Shown: positions 8,901 through 16,052, counted from the first letter of the stretch. The stretch: DNA of 64,000 nt from Pseudomonadota bacterium (GCA_018902545.1 JAHIQM010000014.1:1-64000), one strand, 5' to 3'. Made by a program: numbers and translations. Notes: generated from the sequence alone by a model not told the origin.

Positions 8901-9979
8901 ATGTGGCCGATGCCGCTGCCGGAGGTGATCTGGGAAAGAATCTGGAAAGCATGGTTTCAGAAGACAGCGCACGTTCACTGCTGACAACCATGGTCACTGC
9001 CGGTGTCTTGAGCACCACCGCCAGTACCTTCGCCTCGTATGGTCCGGCAGGGGAAATTATGGCCAACACGGCGGTAAAGACCGTCACCAGCACTCTTGTG
9101 GGTGGAGAGGATCTGGAAAAAGCTTTACTCACCTCCTTGGCGTCCAGTTTTGCCAGCTACGCCAAAAGTGAGATTAGCGCGGAAGAACTCGACGAGGCCG
9201 TGAATATCGTTATTGCCGGTGCTATTGGAGCAGCAAGCGCCGCAGCTTTGGGTGAGGACCCGGTGCAGGGGGCCATGAGCGCAATTGTCGCAGAGCTGGC
9301 CAATACCTATTTGGCTCCGGCTTTGAGTGAGGAACAGAAGAAGAGAGATGGGCCGATGGTCAGGCTTGCGGACTGCAATTACAAGGAGGGGTGCACGGGT
9401 TCGGACGATTATGAGCTGGTTAGTGATGAAGAATTGCTCAAAGCAAAAATAAATCCTTCAGACATGCGTGATGATCAATCTGGATACAGAGCAAAAGTTT
9501 ATCATAACAAGGAATTGAATGAGTACGTTATTGTATTTATGGGCACTGATGAAACAAAAGACTGGAGTACGAATTTTGCTCAGGCTTTTGGATTGGTTGG
9601 AAATCAGTATGAGCAGGCTGGCGATTTGAACATTCTGGAAAAGTTGTCAAACTTGGCTGATTCTACCGGAGGGACATTGGCTGCAACGGGGCATTCTCTT
9701 GGGGGTGGATTGGCCACAGCAGTTGCCTCGACGGGATATATCGATCGGGCCGTGGTGTTCAATACGGCGGGTGTTCACGAAAAAACTATTGCTACCATTG
9801 GCGGCAGAATCGAAACTGCCAGAGTTGTGACCACCGCGTATGCCAGCCGTGCGGACATTCTCAATAATTTGCAGGACATTATTCCCAAGATGCCCTCGGC
9901 TTTGGGAACACGAATTGTCGTGGAAGCAGGCGGCTTGCACGGCATAGAAGCGATGGTCAAGGTCTTTGAGCCGAATTAA
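2927..9979 (+). CDS. CdiA/FHA-like exoprotein TpsA with C-terminal lipase-like domain
   Basis: The 2350-residue protein starts with a signal peptide and a TPS domain (about 30-280) carrying the NPNGI motif recognised by TpsB. Then come FHA-1-type repeats of the pattern 'NSG.I...GD' (about 290-890), an AT-rich coded non-repeat segment (about 900-1060), a region typical of CdiA between receptor-binding and FHA-2 parts (YLIETNP, GSDYFLS, VREQIFALTGRRF; about 1060-1360), FHA-2 repeats (about 1360-1880), a hydrophobic Ala/Gly/Ser-rich pretoxin region (about 1925-2130) and a variable tip. The tip (about 2150-2350) has FMGTD, GHSLGGG with Ser2257, Asp2310 and His2338, the layout of a class 3 lipase. 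I infer a contact-dependent growth inhibition or related system. GGAGA at 2916-2920 precedes the ATG. Confidence 0.9.
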   Translation: MANVMQRTICLALAFLLVFNPMAVAAGGIVVDPKAPAANQPELSAAPNGVPMVDIAKPSAKGLSHNKFDQFNVGESGVILNNSKKAGRTQLGGVVTNNPKLGKGPEARVILNEVTGSSRSRLEGYTEIFGYPADYILANPNGITVNGGGFINTPRATLTTGKPRFDEYGGLTALDVRQGDVLVDGLGLNVSNLDAFDIISRTARINADVHALKLGITTGYGSHDVATGQFSALPPDGSEAPAVALDSTALGGMYAERIILVGNEKGVGVNLEGVTHATDELVLTADGKIRIKGRVSSDNDVRIASGGDSVEISGVLAAAKVADLAAAKSLALKSEPGAQALLYADDVRISSESLHNRDGRIESGTNLAVATRSDITNVGALVSGGDAVLSAGGAVANSGQVQAKGSLDIEGAAILNSGRMFSIEAMRIHSAGDIVNAGGEILSKKSSMMEATANISNTGAIRTEGQASISADSLNNKEGSIEASDVMNLDVAGHIANTGTIGADRGASISADSLSNAGGSILAQGDLDLAVTDSLSNSGILYSGASGRIRAGSMLNDPAGQVLSLGDLALDLGDDLENLGVLNAGKFLSVRSGGSLFNRGASILAQTGMELTAQGSITNSGSIQSGGTGLFQTGGMLLNEGEILSVGNAVFEISTDLENMGIVHSDGGSYSLGGELFNSGEILSSGDLSLFMAGALFNSGKIAGDADVAFGVEGSLENTVGGLMLALGEALFDVSGDLRNSGRMESTGRGSLGVGGGLFNDGEILSQSALEFDVLGSLENTGVMHSGDILTLTSSNLDNSGQILAQGDSALIVTGDLINTNFLFSGGEATFSVGGMLHNLRGQILSLGDMVLEGLSAGSRMLELKNDSGTIETLEGSMSIRAKVVRNTNLDFRLEPGDTVVSRRGGIYSYYGGNKWRQAETLYRYLLEASVALDQYGKPIVIKTRVGYLDYLNLRNQDLIVPFKRNSMIIIPHEISVLKLDLSRKTFSRMELNNAILDAERRFEEFGGTSAEINAVNRVKNEIKSRNVYIAVQAYRYIKDASAYIDTIRRDQAVGVSSGGTIAAADNLSIDGEAVTNYLSNLSTSVGDIYITSDIFENSGQAIYETHTVDWASGHPSNHGSPWLAVESYGRETFKTPVDYVYGTVSAGGNVLITADHVNNGISENTGVASSDNGKISYKGGIGPQGGVIAPPRPEDLSHSIGDVGEIIGGLPKDGLFFVNKTPGHRYLIETNPALTSMALFYGSDYFLSRTGIDLGKTQQQLLGDAFYETRLVREQIFALTGRRFLSDSLSGDAEQMLALMDNAVAAREGLNLSVGVALTGEQIASLSSDIVWLETRVVDGHEVLVPVVYLCRGSLDTIARGGSVIIGRDVEIHTAGDTANSGVIKASGELAINARNVFNTFGTIQGDTVTLNAVDSIFNTSGLIKGRDLALHAGQDIVSDTAKTTFKAGGKTRSTFTRATSETVGQRGSIEAAGDLTMQAGRDIGIVGSDVKAGGDATLSAGRNVIVVTQNLKSHNSMKAGSAKGHLNTQTSKAATVEAGGSVSISAGQDVAVHGSSVSAGADVNIEAGRDVSITAATDGYDYYYKKKRKGGFFGGSSSEMLTGKATTNVASAITAGGDVNVVAGKGGSGDLTVAGSKVRSGVDMSLKAADDVLVTSGQESAFHSSKSSASGLLSKKSKSDQRQDASVVKSELSSGGDVRVESGTSGDGDIFIHGSKVQAGGDAELKSAGDLLITADQEQKAAFSESMDSGFASLTPSMKMSNYQRVTTVGSEIDVDGKVALEAKKDVAIQASTIRAGESATITATEGQVALLTSKDVLYDQKITQKTGLLTWKSTDKGQSAETVVPTIIETGQGLNIIARNGVVVEYAETGDVRRDVELLAQKSGLEWMAPLLERDDINWQAVQENFTKWNRSDSGLAPAATLVIAIAAAAVTAGSASSLALSVMGLEVSTLTGAVVVAGTQAAATSVQLAMLSALTAGIASIGARLAVNVADAAAGGDLGKNLESMVSEDSARSLLTTMVTAGVLSTTASTFASYGPAGEIMANTAVKTVTSTLVGGEDLEKALLTSLASSFASYAKSEISAEELDEAVNIVIAGAIGAASAAALGEDPVQGAMSAIVAELANTYLAPALSEEQKKRDGPMVRLADCNYKEGCTGSDDYELVSDEELLKAKINPSDMRDDQSGYRAKVYHNKELNEYVIVFMGTDETKDWSTNFAQAFGLVGNQYEQAGDLNILEKLSNLADSTGGTLAATGHSLGGGLATAVASTGYIDRAVVFNTAGVHEKTIATIGGRIETARVVTTAYASRADILNNLQDIIPKMPSALGTRIVVEAGGLHGIEAMVKVFEPN

Positions 9980-10004
9980 AGCCAGCAGAACATTTGGAGG
10001 CAGC

Positions 10005-11399
10005 ATGGCAGCAGGCAAATTATGGATCGCATTGGGTATGATCCTGTTACTCCTCACAGGATGCGCTGGACTGGGTCAACGTTCGAAATCATCTGGGCCC
10101 AAAGGGCTCATTTACATGAGCGCAGCAGAAATGTTTCCGGGCAATCCTCAGGCGCAGGCCCTGGCTCTGGCCGCCGGTCGGGGGGATATTGCGGAAATAG
10201 ACAGGCTGGTAGCAGCCGGGGCGGATGTTAATGCCATAGGTACCTATGGTGTGACTGTTCCTGCGTGGCTGCTATTTCATCCTAATAAGGCTGGCTTTCG
10301 ACGACTGCTGGAAATGGGTGCTGACCCAAATAAGATATGGTTCATCCGTTATGACGGGACTGAAAAGCAGCTCTCATTACTCCATCGTTCGGTTGAAAAT
10401 GCACCACATATAGGTACGGATTTCTTGCGCATGTGCTTGGAAATCGGAAACGGCGATCCGAATTTACTTCCGCCAGACAAAAGATACCGTCCTATACAAA
10501 TGGCCCTTCGTCTCGGAAACGAAGACGCATTCATGATGCTCATCAACGCAGGCGCTGAAATAGATTACAAGGATAAGGATGGACATCCTTTGGTTTATCA
10601 TGCAGCAGCTTCCAAAAATTTCGAGATTACTTTATTCCTTCTCGAGCAGGGGTTCGACTATTCATCTAGCGGCACTGGTGGAGGAATTAAAGACATTTGC
10701 GAAAGTATAAATATATATCTGGGCCGCCATAATCTGGCTCGCGACAATACTGTCCCGCATTATATGTGGTTCTGGCGCTGTGTTGATTTCCTAGAGAAAC
10801 GCGGAATGGTCTTCAACTACACACCCAAAGGAAACCGCCCTCCGGCCGTGAAACCTGCCGTTTTGGACACCATCCCGCCCCTGACAAAATCGGCGGCGGA
10901 GCGCATGCCGCTGACAGACTCCGTCTTGATGTATGAGGTGCACCTGACCTATCCCATTCCATTCTGGGCACAGACGCCGGAGACGAGATTCGACGTTCAG
11001 GGACGTCAAACCCAAACGAACGGAAAGATCAGTTACGAGTATCTGCCAACCGGGCAAACCCTGGACGATTGGAAGGCCATACTGACCGTGTCCGCCGTCT
11101 ATGCGCCGGGCGTGTCGTTTCAGGATTTCCTCAAGGTGGCCGCAAAGCAGTCGGGCTTTGAGGATATCCAGACTATCGAAGAGTCGTCAGACCATTCGAT
11201 CCGCAAGGTTTCCGCACGGCAGGGGCAATCTGTCGAAGGCATTCAATATCTGGGTAGATTCGAAAACACCTTCGTTGTTGTCTGGCAGGCGTGGCGTTCC
11301 GTTGATCCCGCAACGGCCCGTGATTACCAAACCAAAGCCCTGGCCGACGCCAGGCGCATCGTGATGAAGAAAGGAATGAATGTCATTACACTTGATTGA
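10005..11399 (+). CDS. Ankyrin-repeat lipoprotein, candidate immunity protein for the lipase tip
   Basis: A 464-residue lipoprotein: signal peptide with lipobox LLTGC (Cys20), ankyrin-type repeats (about 50-240, for example ALALAAGRGDIAEIDRL), and a C-terminal domain (about 300-464). ATG 10005 is supported by GGAGG at 9996-10000; a TTG at 9966 in the same frame would overlap tpsA. The C-terminal domain resembles the whole mature part of the next gene (YPIPFW versus YPPPLW; NTFVVVWQAWR versus STFVKVYQAWR). Its position directly behind a toxin-like tip, its lipid anchor and its ankyrin repeats, which occur among immunity proteins of polymorphic toxins, suggest a periplasmic protector against the TpsA lipase. 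That function is inferred. Confidence 0.65.
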   Translation: MAAGKLWIALGMILLLLTGCAGLGQRSKSSGPKGLIYMSAAEMFPGNPQAQALALAAGRGDIAEIDRLVAAGADVNAIGTYGVTVPAWLLFHPNKAGFRRLLEMGADPNKIWFIRYDGTEKQLSLLHRSVENAPHIGTDFLRMCLEIGNGDPNLLPPDKRYRPIQMALRLGNEDAFMMLINAGAEIDYKDKDGHPLVYHAAASKNFEITLFLLEQGFDYSSSGTGGGIKDICESINIYLGRHNLARDNTVPHYMWFWRCVDFLEKRGMVFNYTPKGNRPPAVKPAVLDTIPPLTKSAAERMPLTDSVLMYEVHLTYPIPFWAQTPETRFDVQGRQTQTNGKISYEYLPTGQTLDDWKAILTVSAVYAPGVSFQDFLKVAAKQSGFEDIQTIEESSDHSIRKVSARQGQSVEGIQYLGRFENTFVVVWQAWRSVDPATARDYQTKALADARRIVMKKGMNVITLD

Positions 11400-11430
11400 A
11401 AAACCAAAATGCAAACTCAGGACATTGAAT

Positions 11431-12072
11431 ATGAATATCAGCTCCACTGCACTCATATGGTTCAAGGTAATCGCAACAATTATTTTCATGACTGCCGTCA
11501 TACTACCAAAAGCTGTCCAAGCGGGAGAGTCGATCAAGATAAATCAGGTTATTAAGATTTATGAAGGAGTGCTGCACTACCCTCCTCCGTTGTGGATGAA
11601 AGCGAAAGATCAAATCGGAAACTTTAATGTCTATAGAAAGCAGGAAGAGAATACATTCACTTTTGAAATAATCCCGAAATCGCAGGAGTTCGGCAGTTGG
11701 GCCAATATTTACGGGGTCTATGCATGGCAACTTCCTGAATATGATTTGAAACGATTCTTCGAAGAATCCCTCCATGCGCTTTCCTTAGGCTGCAAGAAGC
11801 AGGCGAATTCCTCTCTGGTTGCTGTCGAAGACGGTCGGATGGTCATGACATATCATTGCCCGTCCCTTGCTGACGAACTCGTGTGCGACGGAAATGACGC
11901 TGAGAGCGGATTTTTGTATTTGTCCCAGGTCAACAGCACCTTCGTTAAAGTGTACCAAGCTTGGCGCTATGAGTCCCGAAAAATCGGGACGGAACAAACG
12001 CCCATGACCAGGGATTTGATTGTTGAAGCGGTGGAAGACATGAAATCGATCCGGTTCATGAGTGCTGAATGA
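11431..12072 (+). CDS. Small exported protein, paralogue of the lipoprotein's C-terminal domain
   Basis: The predicted 213-residue product begins with a signal peptide ending near AVQA, so the mature part should be periplasmic. I do not recognise a database family. It shares with residues about 300-464 of the preceding lipoprotein the motifs Y-P-x-P-x-W near its start and T-F-V-x-V-x-Q-A-W-R near its end, so the two are paralogous domains. ATG 11431 has CAGGA at 11418-11422; an upstream ATG at 11380 would overlap the previous gene and precede the signal peptide. A stop-interrupted relic of the same C-terminus (TPMT..., EEMKSPRF) is at 16318-16400. A second immunity factor or an orphan immunity copy is the most likely role. 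Confidence 0.6.
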   Translation: MNISSTALIWFKVIATIIFMTAVILPKAVQAGESIKINQVIKIYEGVLHYPPPLWMKAKDQIGNFNVYRKQEENTFTFEIIPKSQEFGSWANIYGVYAWQLPEYDLKRFFEESLHALSLGCKKQANSSLVAVEDGRMVMTYHCPSLADELVCDGNDAESGFLYLSQVNSTFVKVYQAWRYESRKIGTEQTPMTRDLIVEAVEDMKSIRFMSAE

Positions 12073-12097
12073 ATCCATCGCTTTCATGGAATGTGTT

Positions 12098-12166
12098 TCA
12101 CCCCACCCGCACCCTGCGAATGGGTTTCGATTTGAGAGTCACTCGGCCATTGAAGGACATCGACCT
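12098..12166 (-). pseudogene. Relic of the 3' end of a ygiD-like gene
   Basis: Reading the minus strand into the stop at 12098-12100 gives SFNGRVTLKSKP...RRVRVG, which lines up with the C-terminus of the intact ygiD product at 16413 (FFNARVTLGSVS...RGVRVG). Only about 22 residues are recognisable, with no gene body behind them. The relic sits 25 bases after the immunity-like gene. The intact ygiD sits 12 bases after a relic of that same immunity-like gene. Confidence 0.55.
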
Positions 12167-12396
12167 CGTCCCAATGCTTAGAGGTTCGGAGATCTGCAAT
12201 AATTGTATCGATCTAAACTGAGTTGGTAGATGTGAACATGATTCTTGAGAGTTGTCCTCTGGCCGGTGTCGATTTATATTTTCCAATAAGTGTACTTATT
12301 TGTAAGTATGAATAATGTACTTATTAATTAGTAATTTTTAATAATTCTAGGTAAAAAATTGAATTTTTTTGTTTATTAAATACTTATATCTGCGGA
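12167..12396. other. AT-rich intergenic stretch with TACTTATT motifs
   Basis: No gene is visible here. From about 12265 the sequence is very AT-rich. It contains a near-palindrome at 12285-12300 (AATAAGTGTACTTATT) and a partial second copy at 12311-12325 (AATAATGTACTTATT), upstream of a promoter-like sequence for the next operon. The repeated TACTTATT could be an operator, but simple AT bias could also produce it. Confidence 0.4.
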
Positions 12397-12423
12397 TTGT
12401 TATTGTATAGAAGTGCGTATAAT
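12397..12423 (+). promoter_or_regulatory. Candidate sigma-70 promoter for the SxtJ-like operon
   Basis: A perfect TATAAT at 12418-12423 is preceded by TTGTTA at 12397-12402. The 15-base spacing is shorter than the ideal 17, so the -35 assignment is weak. It lies 73 bases before the first start codon of the four-gene operon, in the only AT-rich gap ahead of it. Confidence 0.45.
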
Positions 12424-12495
12424 AGTAGTAAAGTTTGTTTTAAATTTTAATTAACTTAAGCATCGTGTAAGTTGCTGCTTTTAAAAGGTGTTTTA

Positions 12496-12882
12496 ATGTT
12501 CTTTAAGAGGTGTGTTTCAGATAAAGAAATTGTGGACACAGGTATGGCAGCTACACTTGTGTTATTAATAGTTGGTGTATTTATGGAAGATGATTCTTTC
12601 ATGGCATACGCTGCATTCGCGCTTGTCGTGAATATGACATTTTTCAGGTTGTATACGTTCGTTGCAAAACTTTGGCTGTCTTTGTCCCATTGCCTGGGCT
12701 TGGTAGTTTCGACGTTTGTTCTGAGCTTGGTCTATTGTATGATCGTCGTGCCGATCGCTTTGGTTCACAGGTTTTTCGGACATGATCCGATGCGTTTGCG
12801 TGACTGGAAAAGCGGAAATGATTCCGTGTTCGTTGAACGAAATTTATCTTATGGCGGAGAAGATCTGGAACATCCATTTTGA
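12496..12882 (+). CDS. SxtJ-like small membrane protein
   Basis: A 128-residue protein with three hydrophobic segments (about 17-35, 40-65 and 72-97) and a hydrophilic C-terminus. ATG 12496 follows AAAAGG at 12484-12489; an upstream in-frame start at 12472 lacks a binding site. Size, topology and above all its place directly before a DUF5989/SxtK-sized protein and a carbamoyltransferase match the SxtJ family, which is named after the saxitoxin cluster but is found beside carbamoyltransferases in many bacteria. Its biochemical role is unknown. It probably supports the carbamoyltransferase at the membrane. Confidence 0.6.
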   Translation: MFFKRCVSDKEIVDTGMAATLVLLIVGVFMEDDSFMAYAAFALVVNMTFFRLYTFVAKLWLSLSHCLGLVVSTFVLSLVYCMIVVPIALVHRFFGHDPMRLRDWKSGNDSVFVERNLSYGGEDLEHPF

Positions 12883-12892
12883 GGGATAACAT

Positions 12893-13042
12893 ATGGACTT
12901 TTTGATAGATTTTATCGGCTTTATGAAGGTTAGGAAAAAATACTGGCTGTTTCCGATCATCATCGTTCTTCTCTTCTTCGGCGCCGTTGTCGTCCTGACT
13001 AGTGGTTCTGCGATTGCTCCATTCATATATACGATTTTTTGA
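12893..13042 (+). CDS. DUF5989/SxtK-like membrane microprotein
   Basis: A 49-residue protein with a basic patch (KVRKKYW) followed by one strong transmembrane helix (PIIIVLLFFGAVVVL). ATG 12893 has GAGGG at 12881-12885, overlapping the end of the preceding gene. Its TGA at 13040-13042 is followed two bases later by the carbamoyltransferase ATG, so the genes are tightly coupled. Proteins of this size and layout (DUF5989, SxtK) accompany SxtJ and SxtI-type carbamoyltransferases. Function unknown. Short-ORF filters would miss it. Confidence 0.65.
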   Translation: MDFLIDFIGFMKVRKKYWLFPIIIVLLFFGAVVVLTSGSAIAPFIYTIF

Positions 13043-13044
13043 TA

Positions 13045-14904
13045 ATGGTGCGAAACGCAATACTTGGTATATCCGCATACTATCACGATTCTGCTGCCGT
13101 TCTGGTCGAAAACGGTCGGATAGTTGCGGCGGCGCAAGAAGAAAGATTCAGTAGAAAGAAGCATGATCCTGTGTTTCCAGAAAATGCCGTGCGTTACGTT
13201 TTGGATGAAGGTGCGCTGGCTTTGGAGGAACTGTCTGCGATAGCATTTTACGACAAACCTTTTCTGAAGTTCGAGCGATTGCTCGAGACGTATAATGGTT
13301 TTGCCCCGAAAGGTCTGCGCAGCTTTCTGGCCGCCATGCCAGTCTGGATCAAGGAGAAACTGTTTCTCAGAAAAATGTTGCGTGACGAGTTGGGAAAATT
13401 TGGGATCCTCAAGGCTCCGTTGCTTTTTCCTGAGCACCATCTTTCCCACGCTGCAAGCGCTTTTTATCCGTCTCCTTTCAATGAGGCTGCCATCCTCACC
13501 GTCGACGGCGTCGGCGAATGGGCCACCACGACGATTTGCAAGGGCGAGGGCAACCGCATTTCCGTACTCAAGGAATTGCACTTTCCGCATTCCCTCGGCC
13601 TGCTCTATTCCGCATTCACCGCCTACTGCGGATTTCGGGTTAATTCCGGCGAGTACAAGCTGATGGGTCTTGCTCCCTACGCGATGGCTTCTTCCAAGCG
13701 GGTTTGCAACTGGAAGCGGGCTATTATGGAGCACATGATTGATGTTCGCGAAGACGGTTCGTATCTTTTAAACATGGAGTATTTCGCCTACGCTACAGGA
13801 CTGCGGATGTTTCACGAAGCCCGTTGGCGGGCCTTGTTCGGAATCGGGCCACGCGAGACTGAAAGTGATATTTCGCAGGAATATATGGACATGGCACTGG
13901 CAGTCCAAGAGGTTACAGAAGATGTTGTTCTTCGTTTAGCCAGGACCGCGCGCGAGACAACCGGGTGCCCCAGACTTGTTATGGCGGGCGGTGTCGCTCT
14001 CAATTGCGTGGCTAACGGGAGGCTTCTGCGCAGCGGGCTGTTCGATGATATCTGGATTCAGCCTGCTGCGGGAGATGCAGGCGGAGCCTTGGGTGCGGCC
14101 CTTGCCGCGCATCATATCTGGCGCGCGGCCGAGCGCGTTCCCGAACTTCCTGACGGGATGCGCGGCGCTTATCTCGGCCCTTCGTACCAATCCCGTGACG
14201 TGGAAAAAGTCATCCGGAGATATGGTGCGCGGGCAGTGCGCTACGATGATTTCAGCTGTTTGTGTCGTGACGTTGCGGGTATGTTGGCGGACGGTGACGT
14301 TGTGGGCTGGTTTCAGGGGCGCATGGAATTCGGGCCGCGCGCTCTGGGTGCCAGGTCCATCCTCGGTGATCCGAGAAGACCGGAAATGCAGAAAAAGTTG
14401 AATTTGAAAATTAAGTTTCGCGAAGGCTTCAGGCCTTTTGCGCCTTCAGTGCTTGAGGAGTCCGCTACAGACTATTTCGATCTCAAATGTCGTTCGCCAT
14501 ACATGCTGTTTGTTGCGCCAGTCACGGTCCATGAAAGATCGCCCGTGCCGGAAGACTACCCAATGCTGCCCATGTACGAAAGGTTGTATCTCAAAAGATC
14601 AAGTATTCCTGCCGTTACGCATGTAGACTTCTCGGCGCGCATCCAGACTGTAAGTAAAGAGACAAATCCCCGATATTGGGAGTTGATCAGAACATTTCAA
14701 AAACGTGAAAAATGCGGCCTGCTCGTCAATACAAGTTTCAATGTTCGAGGTGAGCCGATCGTTTGTACGCCTAAAGACGCATATAGATGTTTCATGAATA
14801 CAGAAATGGACTGTCTTGTTATTGATGATTATGTGTTTATCAAATCCGAGCAACCAGATTATGCTGTCGAAGAAAACTGGATAAATAATTTTAAAAAAGA
14901 CTAA
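13045..14904 (+). CDS. Carbamoyltransferase (NodU/CmcH/SxtI family)
   Basis: A 619-residue enzyme that should transfer a carbamoyl group from carbamoyl phosphate, through carbamoyl-adenylate, to a hydroxyl group of a sugar or small molecule. The N-terminal domain starts with GISAYYHDSAAVLV and has the metal-binding HHLSHA motif at 131-136. The C-terminal YrdC-like part has GRMEFGPRALGARS from 425 and NVRGEPIV near the end. ATG 13045 was preferred over TTG 13039 because it sits right after the stop of the microprotein gene. The acceptor is not evident. An SGNH hydrolase gene follows two bases after the stop, so carbamoylation of a surface glycan or lipid-linked product is a reasonable guess. 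Confidence 0.92.
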   Translation: MVRNAILGISAYYHDSAAVLVENGRIVAAAQEERFSRKKHDPVFPENAVRYVLDEGALALEELSAIAFYDKPFLKFERLLETYNGFAPKGLRSFLAAMPVWIKEKLFLRKMLRDELGKFGILKAPLLFPEHHLSHAASAFYPSPFNEAAILTVDGVGEWATTTICKGEGNRISVLKELHFPHSLGLLYSAFTAYCGFRVNSGEYKLMGLAPYAMASSKRVCNWKRAIMEHMIDVREDGSYLLNMEYFAYATGLRMFHEARWRALFGIGPRETESDISQEYMDMALAVQEVTEDVVLRLARTARETTGCPRLVMAGGVALNCVANGRLLRSGLFDDIWIQPAAGDAGGALGAALAAHHIWRAAERVPELPDGMRGAYLGPSYQSRDVEKVIRRYGARAVRYDDFSCLCRDVAGMLADGDVVGWFQGRMEFGPRALGARSILGDPRRPEMQKKLNLKIKFREGFRPFAPSVLEESATDYFDLKCRSPYMLFVAPVTVHERSPVPEDYPMLPMYERLYLKRSSIPAVTHVDFSARIQTVSKETNPRYWELIRTFQKREKCGLLVNTSFNVRGEPIVCTPKDAYRCFMNTEMDCLVIDDYVFIKSEQPDYAVEENWINNFKKD

Positions 14905-14906
14905 TC

Positions 14907-16052
14907 ATGAAAAAGTATATCAAGAAATTTTTATTGATTTCTCAAAATGCCTTTTTTGTTTTGCTGATAACAGCATTTATGCTGGAGTTATGTTCTTTTT
15001 TATATATTAGATATGCAGATACAAATGTACCATTGCCAACGTACAGCTTCATAAACGCCGGAAGCAATTTCTGGACGTATTGTAGTCCGCATTTTGGGGT
15101 CTGGCATGAGGCAGGATCGAGCTATTTACACCACAAATCGTGTTTTGCAGTGTTCTATACCGCCAATCGCTGGGGTATGCGTGACAAAGAGAGAACTCTG
15201 GAGAAAGCGACGGCAAAGCGTGCAGTTCTCTTGGGCGACTCATTCATAGAAGGGTGGGGCAATGAAGCTGAAGATCGCCTTTCCGACAGGCTGGAGCAAA
15301 GGACTGGTCAGGAAGTCTTGAATTTTGGGACGGCCGGAGGCTTCGGGACCATTCAGGAGTGGCTTCAATACAAGCATCTCGTAAAAAATTTTGACCACGA
15401 TGTCGTTATGCTCGGCATATTACCGCACAATGATTTTCAGGATAATTCGTATGAGCATGGCTTGACGAAGCAGACCATCTATAAGCCGTTTCTGGTCGGT
15501 GAGTATCCTGACTACAGACTCGTGTACTATAAAGAGCAGATGCCCGATGAAAGGCAGGCATTTCCCATTTTGAAAAGCTTTGATTTCACGCTCAGGGAAT
15601 GGAGCAGTCTCTATCGACTAGTCCGCTACCTGCATTCTTTTCGCTTACGGGACAGTTCCCTCATTCCGCGATGGCTTGCCGAGCAGGAAGATCGCCCTGA
15701 CGGGTTTCAATCGAAGTACTATGAGTTTACAGAAGAAGAATGGAATATCATGAAGTATTCCCTCGAACGGCTTCGGGAAGAGTGCTCAGACCGACGTCTC
15801 ATCATATTTACCATACCATCGCATCAGGATTTTCTCAGATTTGATGGAACGGTCGCCCCCCTTACAGAAAAGCTCGCAAGGCTCTCGGAAGCACTCGATT
15901 TTACCTACGTCGACCTGCTGCCAGCCATGCACTCGAGTGGATTCGGTGCCAGAGATCTGTTCTTCGAATGCGACGACCACTGGAGCCCTGCAGGAAATCG
16001 GGTAGCTGCGGATATACTCGAACCTTATGTCCGCAATGCTTTGGCGCAGTAA
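14907..16052 (+). CDS. Membrane-anchored SGNH/GDSL-type hydrolase
   Basis: A 381-residue protein with an N-terminal membrane anchor (about 15-32) and a periplasmic SGNH-like domain. The nucleophile block is LLGDSF (Ser112), and a C-terminal DDHWSPAGN block supplies the Asp/His pair near 356-358. A G-T-A-G-G-F-G-T segment and ILPHNDF fit the oxyanion-hole blocks. Such enzymes add or remove acyl groups on polysaccharides or lipids. The gene starts two bases after the carbamoyltransferase stop, so the two modify the same product or act in sequence. The substrate is unknown. Confidence 0.75.
   Translation: MKKYIKKFLLISQNAFFVLLITAFMLELCSFLYIRYADTNVPLPTYSFINAGSNFWTYCSPHFGVWHEAGSSYLHHKSCFAVFYTANRWGMRDKERTLEKATAKRAVLLGDSFIEGWGNEAEDRLSDRLEQRTGQEVLNFGTAGGFGTIQEWLQYKHLVKNFDHDVVMLGILPHNDFQDNSYEHGLTKQTIYKPFLVGEYPDYRLVYYKEQMPDERQAFPILKSFDFTLREWSSLYRLVRYLHSFRLRDSSLIPRWLAEQEDRPDGFQSKYYEFTEEEWNIMKYSLERLREECSDRRLIIFTIPSHQDFLRFDGTVAPLTEKLARLSEALDFTYVDLLPAMHSSGFGARDLFFECDDHWSPAGNRVAADILEPYVRNALAQ

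Noticed and set aside
12069-12221. 50-codon plus-strand frame starting at the stop of the immunity-like gene
   Set aside because: It runs antisense to the ygiD relic and has no ribosome binding site or recognisable sequence.
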